Source: an uncultured Lachnospira sp.
Lineage (GTDB): Bacteria > Bacillota > Clostridia > Lachnospirales > Lachnospiraceae
Length of the DNA: 8,573 bases
Direction: 5' to 3'
NCBI GenBank assembly: GCA_934358235.1
Contig: CAKRKK010000098.1
Location: 1-8,573 of the forward strand
The notes beneath the pieces were generated by a model. The model saw only the letters and a list, made by a program, of their open reading frames with translations. It had not been told where the DNA came from and searched no databases. Shown here piece by piece: positions 1-6,014 of this stretch. Each line of letters opens with the position of its first letter. Positions within the stretch are counted from its first letter, which is position 1. Position numbers and translations under genes: made by a program.

Positions 1-130
1 ATATTAGCTGGTGACGAACGGACGACAAATATTTGTGCGTAAAGCGCACAATTCCACCACTCAAAAACCTAAAAATAGTCAATACAATTTATATCAAAGG
101 TCAGTAACCTTTTAACAACCTAATCCTATG
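1..130. other. Left flank, no supported gene
   Basis: No convincing gene is seen. The only open plus frame at the edge (1-42, ending in TAA) is 13 codons long and could be chance or the tail of a gene outside the window. Two small perfect inverted repeats are visible: TTGTGCG/CGCACAA (33-39 and 45-51) and AAAGGT/ACCTTT (96-101 and 107-112). Neither has a U-run, so they are more likely operators or chance than terminators. Confidence 0.3.
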
Positions 131-134
131 GCAT

Positions 135-178
135 AAAAAATAGGGATTACGCACTAATCCTTTAGTGCGCAATCCCTA
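135..178 (-). terminator. Rho-independent terminator of the xre-DUF3169 operon
   Basis: A 17-bp stem (arms 141-157 and 162-178) with a TCCT tetraloop is followed, in the minus direction, by six U residues (135-140). The single imperfect position (149 against 170) is an A-C mismatch on the plus strand but a G-U wobble on the minus strand, so the hairpin fits minus-strand RNA better. It closes the operon that starts near 1597. The stop codon of the 55-aa gene (176-178) lies inside the base of the stem. Confidence 0.88.
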
Positions 179-343
179 GCCTAACATATAATAAATGATT
201 GCAATATCCTTTCTTCTTTGCTCTGAATTTTTTCTGTTTTTTACATGCCTGATAGCTGCGGATTTTCGTCTTCTCTTACGAAGTAGGTAAAGCAAGAATA
301 TCCCCGCAAGCACCACCAACCATATATACCATGTATTTTGCAT
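176..343 (-). CDS. Small basic single-helix membrane protein (55 aa)
   Basis: I do not recognise a family. The ATG at 343 follows AAGGA at suitable spacing, and the frame encodes 55 residues. Residues 5-21 form one hydrophobic helix rich in Trp, Leu and Val. It is followed at once by a strongly basic stretch (residues 22-44, including RKRRRK) and a hydrophobic tail, IAIIYYMLG. The positive-inside rule predicts the C-terminal part in the cytoplasm. The gene lies 77 bp downstream of the DUF3169 gene with no terminator between, and its stop codon is inside the operon terminator, so it is most likely the third gene of that operon. A role as partner or modulator of the DUF3169 protein is inference. 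Short length is the main doubt; the RBS, helix and placement argue that it is real. Confidence 0.65.
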   Translation of the reverse strand: MQNTWYIWLVVLAGIFLLYLLRKRRRKSAAIRHVKNRKNSEQRRKDIAIIYYMLG

Positions 344-420
344 ATATCTGTCCTTTTCTTGTTTATTCCTATAAGGTTTCCTGGCTGTAACTCATCAAAA
401 ATCAGAACAATTCCGGATTT

Positions 421-1212
421 TTACATAATCTTATTACCTGTTTTTGAATATTTCAGACATTCCTTGCAATATACTGATACATTAATTATCCATATCAGAC
501 ATACAAGAAACGATGGGAAGAAGCCAATACCAAACATAAATGCACTGACAGCAAGAATAATTGCAAGAATGCTGCACACACTATTAGTCACATTAAATGC
601 TTTAAATGCACATTTACCAACTATAATCTTCTCTGCTTCATCACATGTATCAAGCCACTTTTTTTGAAACTTCATATCATATACTGATGCTGTTTTTTCT
701 GGATTCATCACCTTTACACAATCTACACTTTTCTGCTGTATAATAACACCCTCTGCCATAATAGCTAAAAATGCTACTATAGCAACATCAAATCCTATCA
801 TGCTCTTAACATTTTCAAACATTGTAATGCCACCTGCGTATGATGCTGCAATAAGGAAATTTGAAATTATAAGTGAACCACTCGTAAGCCATTGAACTAT
901 AGACAACTTATTTTCAATGTCATCCGATATTTCCTCATCTTCTCCATCCCACAAAACAAGCTGCTTCTTAGCCTTTCTGTAATATGGCACTGTCACCGCT
1001 GGAAGGATAACTGCAAGTGCAAGCATAAGCCATGGTGCAGTTAATACTACATACTTACTTACGACCGCTTTTATATCCCCGGACATAGCATCAAGTCCAT
1101 TCGCAGCAACTAAATATCCCATTATACCGCCGACTAAACCACCTATAACACAAAGCAATATGAACTTAGGCAGTACCTTTTGGTTTGCTTTCTTAATCTG
1201 TTCATTGTCCAT
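421..1212 (-). CDS. DUF3169 family multi-pass membrane protein
   Basis: A 263-aa integral membrane protein. Hydrophobic segments lie at about residues 15-37, 53-77, 107-129, 141-159, 208-230 and 232-249, giving five or six helices. An acidic loop (89-101) follows helix two. The region around 169-197 (NPEKTASVYDMKFQKKWLDTC) matches what I recall as the DUF3169 signature, and such proteins are usually encoded directly after an XRE regulator, as here. The biochemical role is unknown. The start at 1212 is chosen over a longer frame to 1272 because AGGAGG sits 9 bases upstream; the extra residues would lie inside the regulator gene. It overlaps the regulator by 11 bp, implying translational coupling. 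A function in envelope stress or peptide sensing would be guesswork. Confidence 0.85.
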   Translation of the reverse strand: MDNEQIKKANQKVLPKFILLCVIGGLVGGIMGYLVAANGLDAMSGDIKAVVSKYVVLTAPWLMLALAVILPAVTVPYYRKAKKQLVLWDGEDEEISDDIENKLSIVQWLTSGSLIISNFLIAASYAGGITMFENVKSMIGFDVAIVAFLAIMAEGVIIQQKSVDCVKVMNPEKTASVYDMKFQKKWLDTCDEAEKIIVGKCAFKAFNVTNSVCSILAIILAVSAFMFGIGFFPSFLVCLIWIINVSVYCKECLKYSKTGNKIM

Positions 1213-1420
1213 CTTTTTCTTCCTCCTGTAAATAAAACACTTCCTCGACAGTGACTCCGCATACCTTTGCAATCGTTAATGCAAGTGTTACTGATGGCGA
1301 ATAATCTCCTCTTTCTATAAGGCTGATTGTCTGTCGTGATACTCCACACAGCTTTCCCATCTCCTGCTGATTAACTCCAAGCGCAGCCCTGCGTTCCTTT
1401 AAACGATTCCTCAGTATCAT
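1202..1420 (-). CDS. XRE/Cro-type helix-turn-helix regulator (72 aa)
   Basis: A compact DNA-binding protein, essentially one HTH_3 domain. The helix-turn-helix spans about residues 17-41 (NQQEMGKLCGVSRQTISLIE), followed by the ERGDYSPSVTLALTIAKVCGV portion typical of small Cro/C.AhdI-like repressors that act as dimers. A short acidic tail follows. The ATG at 1420 has GAGG five bases upstream; the alternative ATG at 1450 has no good RBS and would add ten atypical residues. The gene leads the operon with the DUF3169 and 55-aa genes. The symmetric TGACAA array at its promoter makes autorepression the likely mode, which is inference. The leader from the inferred transcription start to this ATG is about 175 bases, long for such a gene. 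Confidence 0.9.
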   Translation of the reverse strand: MILRNRLKERRAALGVNQQEMGKLCGVSRQTISLIERGDYSPSVTLALTIAKVCGVTVEEVFYLQEEEKDGQ

Positions 1421-1456
1421 ACATACCTCATTTCTATGCACGTTTTTCATATCAGG

Positions 1457-1546
1457 TTTGTGTCAGATGCGCGCATACACAAATCTTACGTGTGAAATAT
1501 TCATTTCACATTTTATCTCCATATGAAAACTGTCCATATGAAAACT
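1457..1546. repeat. Repeats in the xre leader
   Basis: Three elements sit between the transcription start and the regulator ATG. (a) A 14-bp direct repeat, TCCATATGAAAACT, at 1518-1531 and 1533-1546. (b) A perfect 8-bp inverted repeat, TGTGAAAT/ATTTCACA, at 1491-1498 and 1503-1510 with a 4-base loop. (c) The 10-bp palindrome ATGCGCGCAT (1467-1476) flanked by TTTGTGT (1457-1463) and ACACAAA (1477-1483), making a bulged hairpin. They may fold in the leader RNA or bind a second regulator; no known riboswitch is recognised. Confidence 0.5.
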
Positions 1547-1557
1547 TATTGCTCTTT

Positions 1558-1617
1558 TGACAACTCTCATTATCAAAATGACAAATTCTCTTGTCATTTT
1601 GCATTATACTCTTGTCA
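1558..1617. promoter_or_regulatory. Nested operator: four TGACAA half-sites
   Basis: TGACAA occurs at 1558-1563 and 1579-1584, and its complement TTGTCA at 1591-1596 and 1612-1617. Both pairs share the same centre (between 1587 and 1588), and neighbouring same-direction copies are exactly 21 bp apart, two helical turns. The inner pair is part of a perfect 11-bp inverted repeat with a 6-base loop (1574-1601). The rightmost half-site lies between the -35 and -10 boxes, and the inner palindrome covers the transcription start. This is the geometry expected for cooperative binding of the encoded XRE repressor, although an RNA hairpin at the 5' end of the message is a second reading. Confidence 0.65.
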
Positions 1618-1631
1618 TTATATGCTGTCAA
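1603..1631 (-). promoter_or_regulatory. Perfect sigma-A promoter of the xre operon
   Basis: On the minus strand, TTGACA (1626-1631) and TATAAT (1603-1608) are separated by exactly 17 bp (1609-1625). Both hexamers match the sigma-A consensus at every base. Transcription should start near 1595-1597, inside the large palindrome at 1574-1601. A consensus promoter of this strength in front of a repressor gene usually needs repression, consistent with the overlapping operator array. Confidence 0.85.
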
Positions 1632-1829
1632 TACCTGGCTATAAAATATCACAAATATAATTACTTTTGGTATTATTAGGAATTGCAACAGTTATATTTA
1701 TATCCTTTGATTATTTAGTTCCAGCAATTATTACGGGAGTAATTGTTGTTGTTCAACCGATTATATTAATTATAGTCAATATTATAATTAATATGTTTTA
1801 TAATTCTCTCAATATTACAGAACAGTTTA
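1632..1829. other. AT-rich spacer without a supported gene
   Basis: The plus strand is open from 1661 to a TAG at 1874-1876 and would encode a very hydrophobic peptide with long runs of Ile and Val. It could only start at a TTG (1667), has no Shine-Dalgarno sequence, and follows an in-frame TAA at 1658-1660. I treat it as an AT-rich chance frame or a decayed membrane gene. No terminator or promoter pointing to the right was found. Confidence 0.3.
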
Positions 1830-1931
1830 CTAGAATGCACCCAGCATTTTATGAAGTATTCTATACAAATCCTTAGCATCATTTTCATCAAATGCAACAC
1901 AGCCTGCTTCGCTATAATAAATATATATTCT
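1830..1931 (-). pseudogene. C-terminal fragment of a decayed gene
   Basis: In the minus strand directly after the 109-aa gene, a 33-codon frame reads like a genuine protein C-terminus: ...YSEAGCVAFDENDAKDLYR... ending in LHKMLGAF and TAG. Codon use (GAT, GAA, GCA, AAG) is that of real genes here. It has no start codon or RBS and is preceded by an in-frame TAA. A neighbouring frame just upstream (about 1925-1955) reads IIESKEYI, which would join smoothly if one frameshift were undone. I infer a remnant; the family is not recognised and chance cannot be excluded at this length. Confidence 0.35.
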
Positions 1932-1937
1932 TTAGAT

Positions 1938-2267
1938 TCAATTATTCCACCTATGTGATAATGCCGTATAGTTTCCGTTCTCGTCTATGCCGCCACACTT
2001 AAGGCTGTAATCGTATCGTTTGCGTTCTTTTTCCAGCACCTTATCCAGCTCTGATATTTCTTCCTTTGTCATAGGTCTTCTTGATATAAGTGTGCTGTCC
2101 TTAGCATCCCTTCTCTCCTGCCTGTCCTTGCCACTATTCTTTATCTGCAGACTTCTGTTATATTCCACGAAATCAGCTTCTAGCCGCCATTTTTTCTCTT
2201 CTGGCAATGCCCTATATCCGCTATATGACATTTCATGATATTCCTTCAGCCATTGTTTTAACTTCAT
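1938..2267 (-). CDS. Hypothetical charged protein (109 aa)
   Basis: No family is recognised. The product is soluble and highly charged: an N-terminal part rich in aromatic and acidic residues (KQWLKEYHEMSYSGYRALP, residues 4-22), a basic linker (about 43-66) and a helical segment (about 67-89) with MTKEEISELDKVLEKERKR that could form a coiled coil. The ATG at 2267 has AGGAG about 12 bases upstream. An in-frame ATG at 2315 lacks an RBS and would only translate the upstream 9-bp repeat into an Ile-Gly repeat, so it is rejected. The gene lies 158 bp downstream of the metallophosphoesterase with no terminator between, so it may share its transcript. I recall similar short charged proteins from mobile elements of Firmicutes, but this is only an impression. 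Confidence 0.6.
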   Translation of the reverse strand: MKLKQWLKEYHEMSYSGYRALPEEKKWRLEADFVEYNRSLQIKNSGKDRQERRDAKDSTLISRRPMTKEEISELDKVLEKERKRYDYSLKCGGIDENGNYTALSHRWNN

Positions 2268-2280
2268 ATGTAAGCTCTCT

Positions 2281-2316
2281 CCTATTATTCCTGTTATCCC
2301 TATTATCCCTATCATT
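2281..2316 (-). repeat. 9-bp tandem repeat beside the RBS of the 109-aa gene
   Basis: Four units of a 9-bp repeat (minus strand AATAATAGG, GATAACAGG, GATAATAGG, AATGATAGG). The last unit in the reading direction joins the next bases to form the AGGAG ribosome binding site of the 109-aa gene. Since 9 is a multiple of three, copy-number changes would keep the frame of the rejected upstream extension. Confidence 0.7.
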
Positions 2317-2425
2317 CTTATTATTATAACTATTTTGTATATTTGTTACTTTAGCATAATACCTGCTTTAAAAGCTGTTGTTCTTTTCGCTATACGTAAA
2401 TACACTTTACTACTTTTATTAATGT

Positions 2426-3202
2426 TTATAGACGGATAAATCTGTAATATAATATTGTGTGTTTATCATCCGGCTCAATATCTTCGTGATAATGTCCACA
2501 ATACCAATGCTTATAATCCAGCTTTTTCTCTAAGTCTTCAAAGTAATCTGTAAGAATATCCTGTTTTATGAATTTATTCTGTCCATGAACATTCCTATAA
2601 TACTCTTCAAGCTTATACTGAACGCTGTTCGATGCACAATGTGATATTACATAATCAACCTTATACCCACATTTTTCAAGATTATCTTCTGCCTCCTGTA
2701 GTTCGCTGCTATCAGGCAACTCCTCTGTCCACCATTCCTCATTAAGTATTCTATACGGCGCACCATACATTTCTGCCAGTTGTTTCTTCTTCTTAAAGTC
2801 TGGCTCATTCCGATCAAGGATTCCACCATCTATATCATGTGTGCTCGCACCACCAAAGGTAAAAAATGTCTTATCATCAATATTAAACACCTGTCCGCGC
2901 TCAAGCAATATTATCTTATCCCTTACAATATGCCGTACCTTTCCACCATTCCATTCCTCAAGCTGATACTCCTTAATCATATTATAATTCTCGTGATTTC
3001 CCTGCACCCATAAAAGCCTGAATGGCAATCCACCCAGCCACTTCAGATTATACTCATACTCTTTATTATGAGCCCATAAAAGTCCCAGATCCCCACATAC
3101 AATTACATAATCATCTTCCCTAAAATCAAGTCTTGCCCTTACACGTTCCTTTTTCGTAAAGCGTCTGAAATCCGCATGACAATCACCTGTTATGTATATC
3201 AT
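2426..3202 (-). CDS. Calcineurin-like metallophosphoesterase
   Basis: A 258-aa cytoplasmic phosphoesterase of the calcineurin-like (Metallophos) superfamily with two-metal active sites. The motifs appear in order: GDCH (residues 6-9), GDLG (37-40, where many relatives have GDxxD), GNHEN (68-72), a single His in SHCAS (H188) and GHYH (236-239). FGGAS (116-120) and WWTEELP (157-163) are typical of a Firmicute and phage subgroup of about 250 residues, so the protein is complete. The substrate is unknown; phosphodiesters, nucleotides and phosphoprotein are all possible. The start at 3202 is preferred over 3208 because AGGAGG sits seven bases before it and only one base before the other. It follows the 457-aa gene after a 14-bp minisatellite and may be co-transcribed with the 109-aa gene. 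Confidence 0.9.
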   Translation of the reverse strand: MIYITGDCHADFRRFTKKERVRARLDFREDDYVIVCGDLGLLWAHNKEYEYNLKWLGGLPFRLLWVQGNHENYNMIKEYQLEEWNGGKVRHIVRDKIILLERGQVFNIDDKTFFTFGGASTHDIDGGILDRNEPDFKKKKQLAEMYGAPYRILNEEWWTEELPDSSELQEAEDNLEKCGYKVDYVISHCASNSVQYKLEEYYRNVHGQNKFIKQDILTDYFEDLEKKLDYKHWYCGHYHEDIEPDDKHTILYYRFIRL

Positions 3203-3250
3203 AAGCATTCCTCCTTCTTAATATTTTCATATATTCTCTCAGCCTTTAGC

Positions 3251-3390
3251 TACCTTCTGCATGCTATATTCTTCATATTATATTCTTCACGCTACATTCT
3301 TCATACTACATTCTTCATACTATATTCTTCATACTATATTCTTCACACTATATTATTAACGCTGTATTCCTCATATTGTATTCTTTAATC
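3251..3390. repeat. Minisatellite, about ten 14-bp units
   Basis: Ten consecutive units of consensus TATATTCTTCATAC (plus strand) run without gaps. Units from 3293 to 3348 are nearly identical, while the outer ones (3251-3264, 3349-3390) are more diverged; a partial unit begins at 3391. The array fills the gap between the stop of the 457-aa gene (3396-3398) and the RBS region of the metallophosphoesterase. Read on the minus strand, most central units contain ATGAAGAATATA, so each places an ATG whose next in-frame stop overlaps the ATG of the following unit. Copy number is likely to vary by slippage. Confidence 0.85.
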
Positions 3391-3395
3391 TATAT

Positions 3396-4769
3396 TTATC
3401 CAGCACTATTATATAAATCGGTCACAACATCTGTGAAGCATAACAAAGCGGCCTTACTATCATATACATCTAAATAATTTCTATAAATATACCCACCAAA
3501 CCACGTATCATAAATTAATCTTCCCGTAAGGCTGCTCCTGTATTTATCATTACTATGATTCTGCTCTATAACTATAAAAAATGTTCTTTTTATATTTCCA
3601 CCTTTCCCCCTGCTAACGGATTTATCATATTTTTTGGTAAAACTCTTTATCATATGTAATACCTGAAATATATCACAGCTTTCAGATGTTGTATATTCCC
3701 GTACTGTTAATGTGGAATCTTTATTGTAGTCTATGCATATAACCGATTTTTCTTCCGATAAAATACTATTAAGTTTTAACTTACTGCTATGACATTTTAC
3801 TTTTCCTAATTCCGGATAATTATGTTCAAGCACACTATATGTATTATGTTCAATTTTTTTCTCTGAATTTTCAGCTTCCATTAAACATTCCTCATTATTT
3901 ATCCACAAATCCTCTAATATATCGCTCAGCTCTTCTTTATTCTCCAGACAATTCTTATAACTGTAATTATACCTTCTTAAAGTACCAAGAAAATAATTCA
4001 TATGATACTTAAAATATAAATAATCAAATATTTTTACATCCGAAACATACTGATTATCCTTTAATCCTATGGCTGCATATCCACCCAGCTCCTTAACTTT
4101 AATTACACTATTATAATAAATAATACTATAAACCCTAAGTGCAGTTATTTCCTCATCATATCTGTAATTAACTATCTCTAAATCCAAGAATGCATCTACT
4201 ATCTGATGCCACTTATTAATATCGCTGTTTTCCTTATCTATCTGCAATGCTGCATACAATATCATATCGTTTATATTTCTAAGATATCTGACTGTTTCAT
4301 CTGTTATGTATTCGACTACCGTATATATCTGTTTATATGAATTACTAATTAAAACAAGTGCATTCTTGTGAGCCTGTGGGAGCTGCTTTATATTAATATA
4401 TGTACCATCCTCCTTTTTTAACAAATATGCCTCACTACTCTCTATATATTTTTCATTTCTTGTGCACTCTTTTTTATGTACATATTCTGCCCTGCTGACA
4501 TTTTTTAAGAAATCTATTGAGCTTTCATCATGAAAATATATTTCTTCACTTTCTAACATATCATTAAAGGTACCTATGGGATTCTTACATACTTTGTATC
4601 TGCGGCATTCCTTTATATCTTCTAAAATATTTTTATTTTGTTCATTATGCTCTTCATAAGCAATATTATTACTGTCTTCATATTTATCACAACCCTCATA
4701 CCACAGAAGCAGCTTGTTAAAGCTATGGTTTATTGTGTATCTTTTTTTCCACTTCGACTTCTTTCCCAT
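3396..4769 (-). CDS. Unrecognised 457-aa protein
   Basis: I do not recognise this protein. It is a large soluble protein with no signal peptide and no clear transmembrane segment, rich in Lys, Glu, Asn and Tyr. The N-terminus is basic (MGKKSKWKKRY). The middle (about residues 130-290) looks helical with many aromatics. The C-terminal third (about 335-457) alternates beta-like and helical stretches, for example VICIDYNKDSTLTVREYTTS and FFIVIEQNH, then a Gly/Tyr-rich stretch (LIYDTWFGGYIYRNYLD). The ATG at 4769 is preceded by AAGGGAG. It lies 130 bp downstream of a 49-aa ORF and directly abuts the 14-bp minisatellite. Low GC and lack of recognised homology suggest an acquired accessory gene. 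The frame is intact over its whole length, so the gene itself is not in doubt. Confidence 0.85.
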   Translation of the reverse strand: MGKKSKWKKRYTINHSFNKLLLWYEGCDKYEDSNNIAYEEHNEQNKNILEDIKECRRYKVCKNPIGTFNDMLESEEIYFHDESSIDFLKNVSRAEYVHKKECTRNEKYIESSEAYLLKKEDGTYINIKQLPQAHKNALVLISNSYKQIYTVVEYITDETVRYLRNINDMILYAALQIDKENSDINKWHQIVDAFLDLEIVNYRYDEEITALRVYSIIYYNSVIKVKELGGYAAIGLKDNQYVSDVKIFDYLYFKYHMNYFLGTLRRYNYSYKNCLENKEELSDILEDLWINNEECLMEAENSEKKIEHNTYSVLEHNYPELGKVKCHSSKLKLNSILSEEKSVICIDYNKDSTLTVREYTTSESCDIFQVLHMIKSFTKKYDKSVSRGKGGNIKRTFFIVIEQNHSNDKYRSSLTGRLIYDTWFGGYIYRNYLDVYDSKAALLCFTDVVTDLYNSAG

Positions 4770-4842
4770 ATGAATTCACTCCCTTAATTCCCGATTGTTT
4801 TTGTTCTTTAGCACCTCTTAGTCATAATATACACTCACCAAT

Positions 4843-4872
4843 TTAATATAATTTTTTCAAAATGTTCGTCAA
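4843..4872 (-). promoter_or_regulatory. Possible promoter of the 457-aa gene
   Basis: Minus-strand TTGACG (4867-4872) and TATTAA (4843-4848) are 18 bp apart, ahead of the 457-aa gene and downstream of the 49-aa ORF. Each hexamer departs from consensus, and the surrounding DNA is AT-rich, so this is only plausible. Confidence 0.35.
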
Positions 4873-4899
4873 AAATATTTGCTTTAGCATTTGGAAAAT

Positions 4900-5049
4900 T
4901 TATTCCGATTCCAATATTGATTTCCATTTCTTTATAAATTCTTCTATGGTATTCTCCATAAAATTATATACACATTCTGTATTCTTTATAAGATTACATC
5001 CAACTTCCGTTTTCTCATTCACTTCTGGAATATACATAATATTACCCAT
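4900..5049 (-). CDS. Small acidic protein (49 aa), unknown function
   Basis: A short frame on the minus strand with ATG at 5049, preceded by AAGGAGA at five-base spacing, the best RBS in this stretch. The product is soluble: IPEVNEKTEVGCNL near the start, two Cys (residues 18 and 26), and a helical C-terminal half (about 28-47, including MENTIEEFIKKWKSILESE). No family is recognised. It precedes the 457-aa gene in the same direction with 130 bp between and no terminator, so the two may form a unit, for example small partner and large effector, but that is inference. The overlapping plus-strand frame (4862-5095) is rejected as its shadow. Confidence 0.6.
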   Translation of the reverse strand: MGNIMYIPEVNEKTEVGCNLIKNTECVYNFMENTIEEFIKKWKSILESE

Positions 5050-5153
5050 AACAATCTCCTTTTCTTACAAAACGCTGGCCGCATCTATCTGTTGATGCAA
5101 TCAATATTAACAAGTTATTCGGGAGCTCCTATGTCATATAGTTTAGCAAGCGG

Positions 5154-5179
5154 CTAGAAATAAAAAAATGAATTTCTAG
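5154..5179. repeat. Inverted repeat CTAGAAAT/ATTTCTAG
   Basis: A perfect 8-bp inverted repeat (5154-5161 and 5172-5179) with a 10-base A-rich loop, between the DprA-like operon terminator and the 49-aa gene. There is no U-run on either side. It may be an operator for the 49-aa transcription unit or part of a repeat resembling the block at 6808-6837. Confidence 0.4.
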
Positions 5180-5199
5180 AATTATTTTATGTGGGGGAT

Positions 5200-5240
5200 A
5201 AAAAAAAGAGAGAACATATCAGATACGTGATATGTTCCCT
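5200..5240 (-). terminator. Terminator of the phosphoribosyltransferase-DprA operon
   Basis: Thirteen paired positions (arms 5209-5221 and 5228-5240; one is a G-U wobble on the minus strand) with a 6-base loop, followed in the minus direction by CU and eight U residues (5200-5207). It begins one base after the stop of the DprA-like gene. Its arms are nearly identical to those of the hsp20 terminator. Confidence 0.9.
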
Positions 5241-6014
5241 TTAGAATAAATTTAACGTCATTTGTTCGTAACTTTTTTCTTCTTTTATTGATTTCACAAA
5301 TTCAATTAGATTAGAATTTTGCCTAATTATATGAGCACTACCTGTCTCTTCTAAATATTTATTGCCTGTTGAATATTCCAATAATCCATGATAATAACAA
5401 GCCAGTCTCTTATACTGTTTCATGGCATAATCTACTGTATGCATAGTTCCACTCTTTATACCTGCCTCAATAACTATCACGCCCTGACTTATCCCACTTT
5501 GCAATCTATCTCTCTCAACATAATTATACTTCTTAAGTTCTGAGCCGACTGGATACTCACTTATAAGACAGCCACCTTTCTCTACAATCTCATCGGAAAG
5601 GCTTCTATTCGACTTTGGTTGAATATTATCAAGTCCACTTGGTAACAGAACAATGCATTTACCATTATTATCAAGTGCACCTCTTAATGCCGCCTCATCA
5701 CATCCTAATGCCAGACCATTTATAACATTAAGGTTCTCTTGTGCAATATATTTTCCCGTATCATATGAAATCCTTTCTCCATCATCCGAACATTGTCTGC
5801 TGCCAATTATAGCAATATTTTTGTGTTCATTAACTGCTTTTATATTGCCTTTATAATATAAAACTGAAGGCGCATTCTTTAACTTTTTAAGTTCTGTAGG
5901 ATATAATTCATCTTCTTTAGTACAGAAAAATATACCATCTTTTTCATTCTTTTCTTTATTGTAATTAGCTATGGCTATCTTTTCTAAATCTTTGGAAGAA
6001 TATATAATCTGCAT
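5241..6014 (-). CDS. Short DprA/Smf-like protein
   Basis: A 257-aa member of the DprA/Smf family (SLOG/Rossmann fold). Classical DprA binds incoming single-stranded DNA and loads RecA during transformation. Visible family marks: YPTELKKL (38-45), LYYKGN (52-57), IAIIGSR (67-73), NGLALGCD (99-106, against the usual SGLARGID), LPSGLDNIQP (124-133), SEYPVG (152-157), RDRLQSGIS (168-176, against RNRIISGLS), IEAGIKSGTMHT (182-193). The usual C-terminal winged-helix domain is missing; instead the protein ends in QMTLNLF, which resembles a sliding-clamp binding motif. The start is chosen because GGAAAGGCGG precedes it and the stop of the upstream gene directly abuts it. Several consensus changes suggest a diverged accessory paralogue, perhaps acting in DNA handling or defence rather than housekeeping competence. 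Confidence 0.87.
   Translation of the reverse strand: MQIIYSSKDLEKIAIANYNKEKNEKDGIFFCTKEDELYPTELKKLKNAPSVLYYKGNIKAVNEHKNIAIIGSRQCSDDGERISYDTGKYIAQENLNVINGLALGCDEAALRGALDNNGKCIVLLPSGLDNIQPKSNRSLSDEIVEKGGCLISEYPVGSELKKYNYVERDRLQSGISQGVIVIEAGIKSGTMHTVDYAMKQYKRLACYYHGLLEYSTGNKYLEETGSAHIIRQNSNLIEFVKSIKEEKSYEQMTLNLF

Noticed and set aside
1143..1349. Minus-strand 68-aa frame inside the regulator gene
   Set aside because: It is out of frame with the clear XRE gene and shows no protein-like features.
1667..1876. Plus-strand 69-aa hydrophobic frame
   Set aside because: TTG start, no Shine-Dalgarno sequence, an in-frame stop just upstream, and an AT-driven Ile/Val composition; it also opposes a more protein-like minus frame.
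2281..2299. Resemblance to the I-SceI homing endonuclease site
   Set aside because: TAGGGATAACAGG matches only part of the 18-bp site and arises from the 9-bp tandem repeat.
3176..3388. Plus-strand frame with repeated ILYSS/ILHT units
   Set aside because: It is only the translation of the 14-bp minisatellite and has no RBS.
3251..3390. CRISPR array
   Set aside because: The 14-bp units are contiguous with no spacers.
4862..5095. Plus-strand 77-aa frame
   Set aside because: It is antisense to the 49-aa ORF, which has a strong RBS; this frame has none.
5131..5157. Plus-strand 8-codon frame MSYSLASG after GGGAG
   Set aside because: Too short, and no downstream plus-strand gene; most likely chance.
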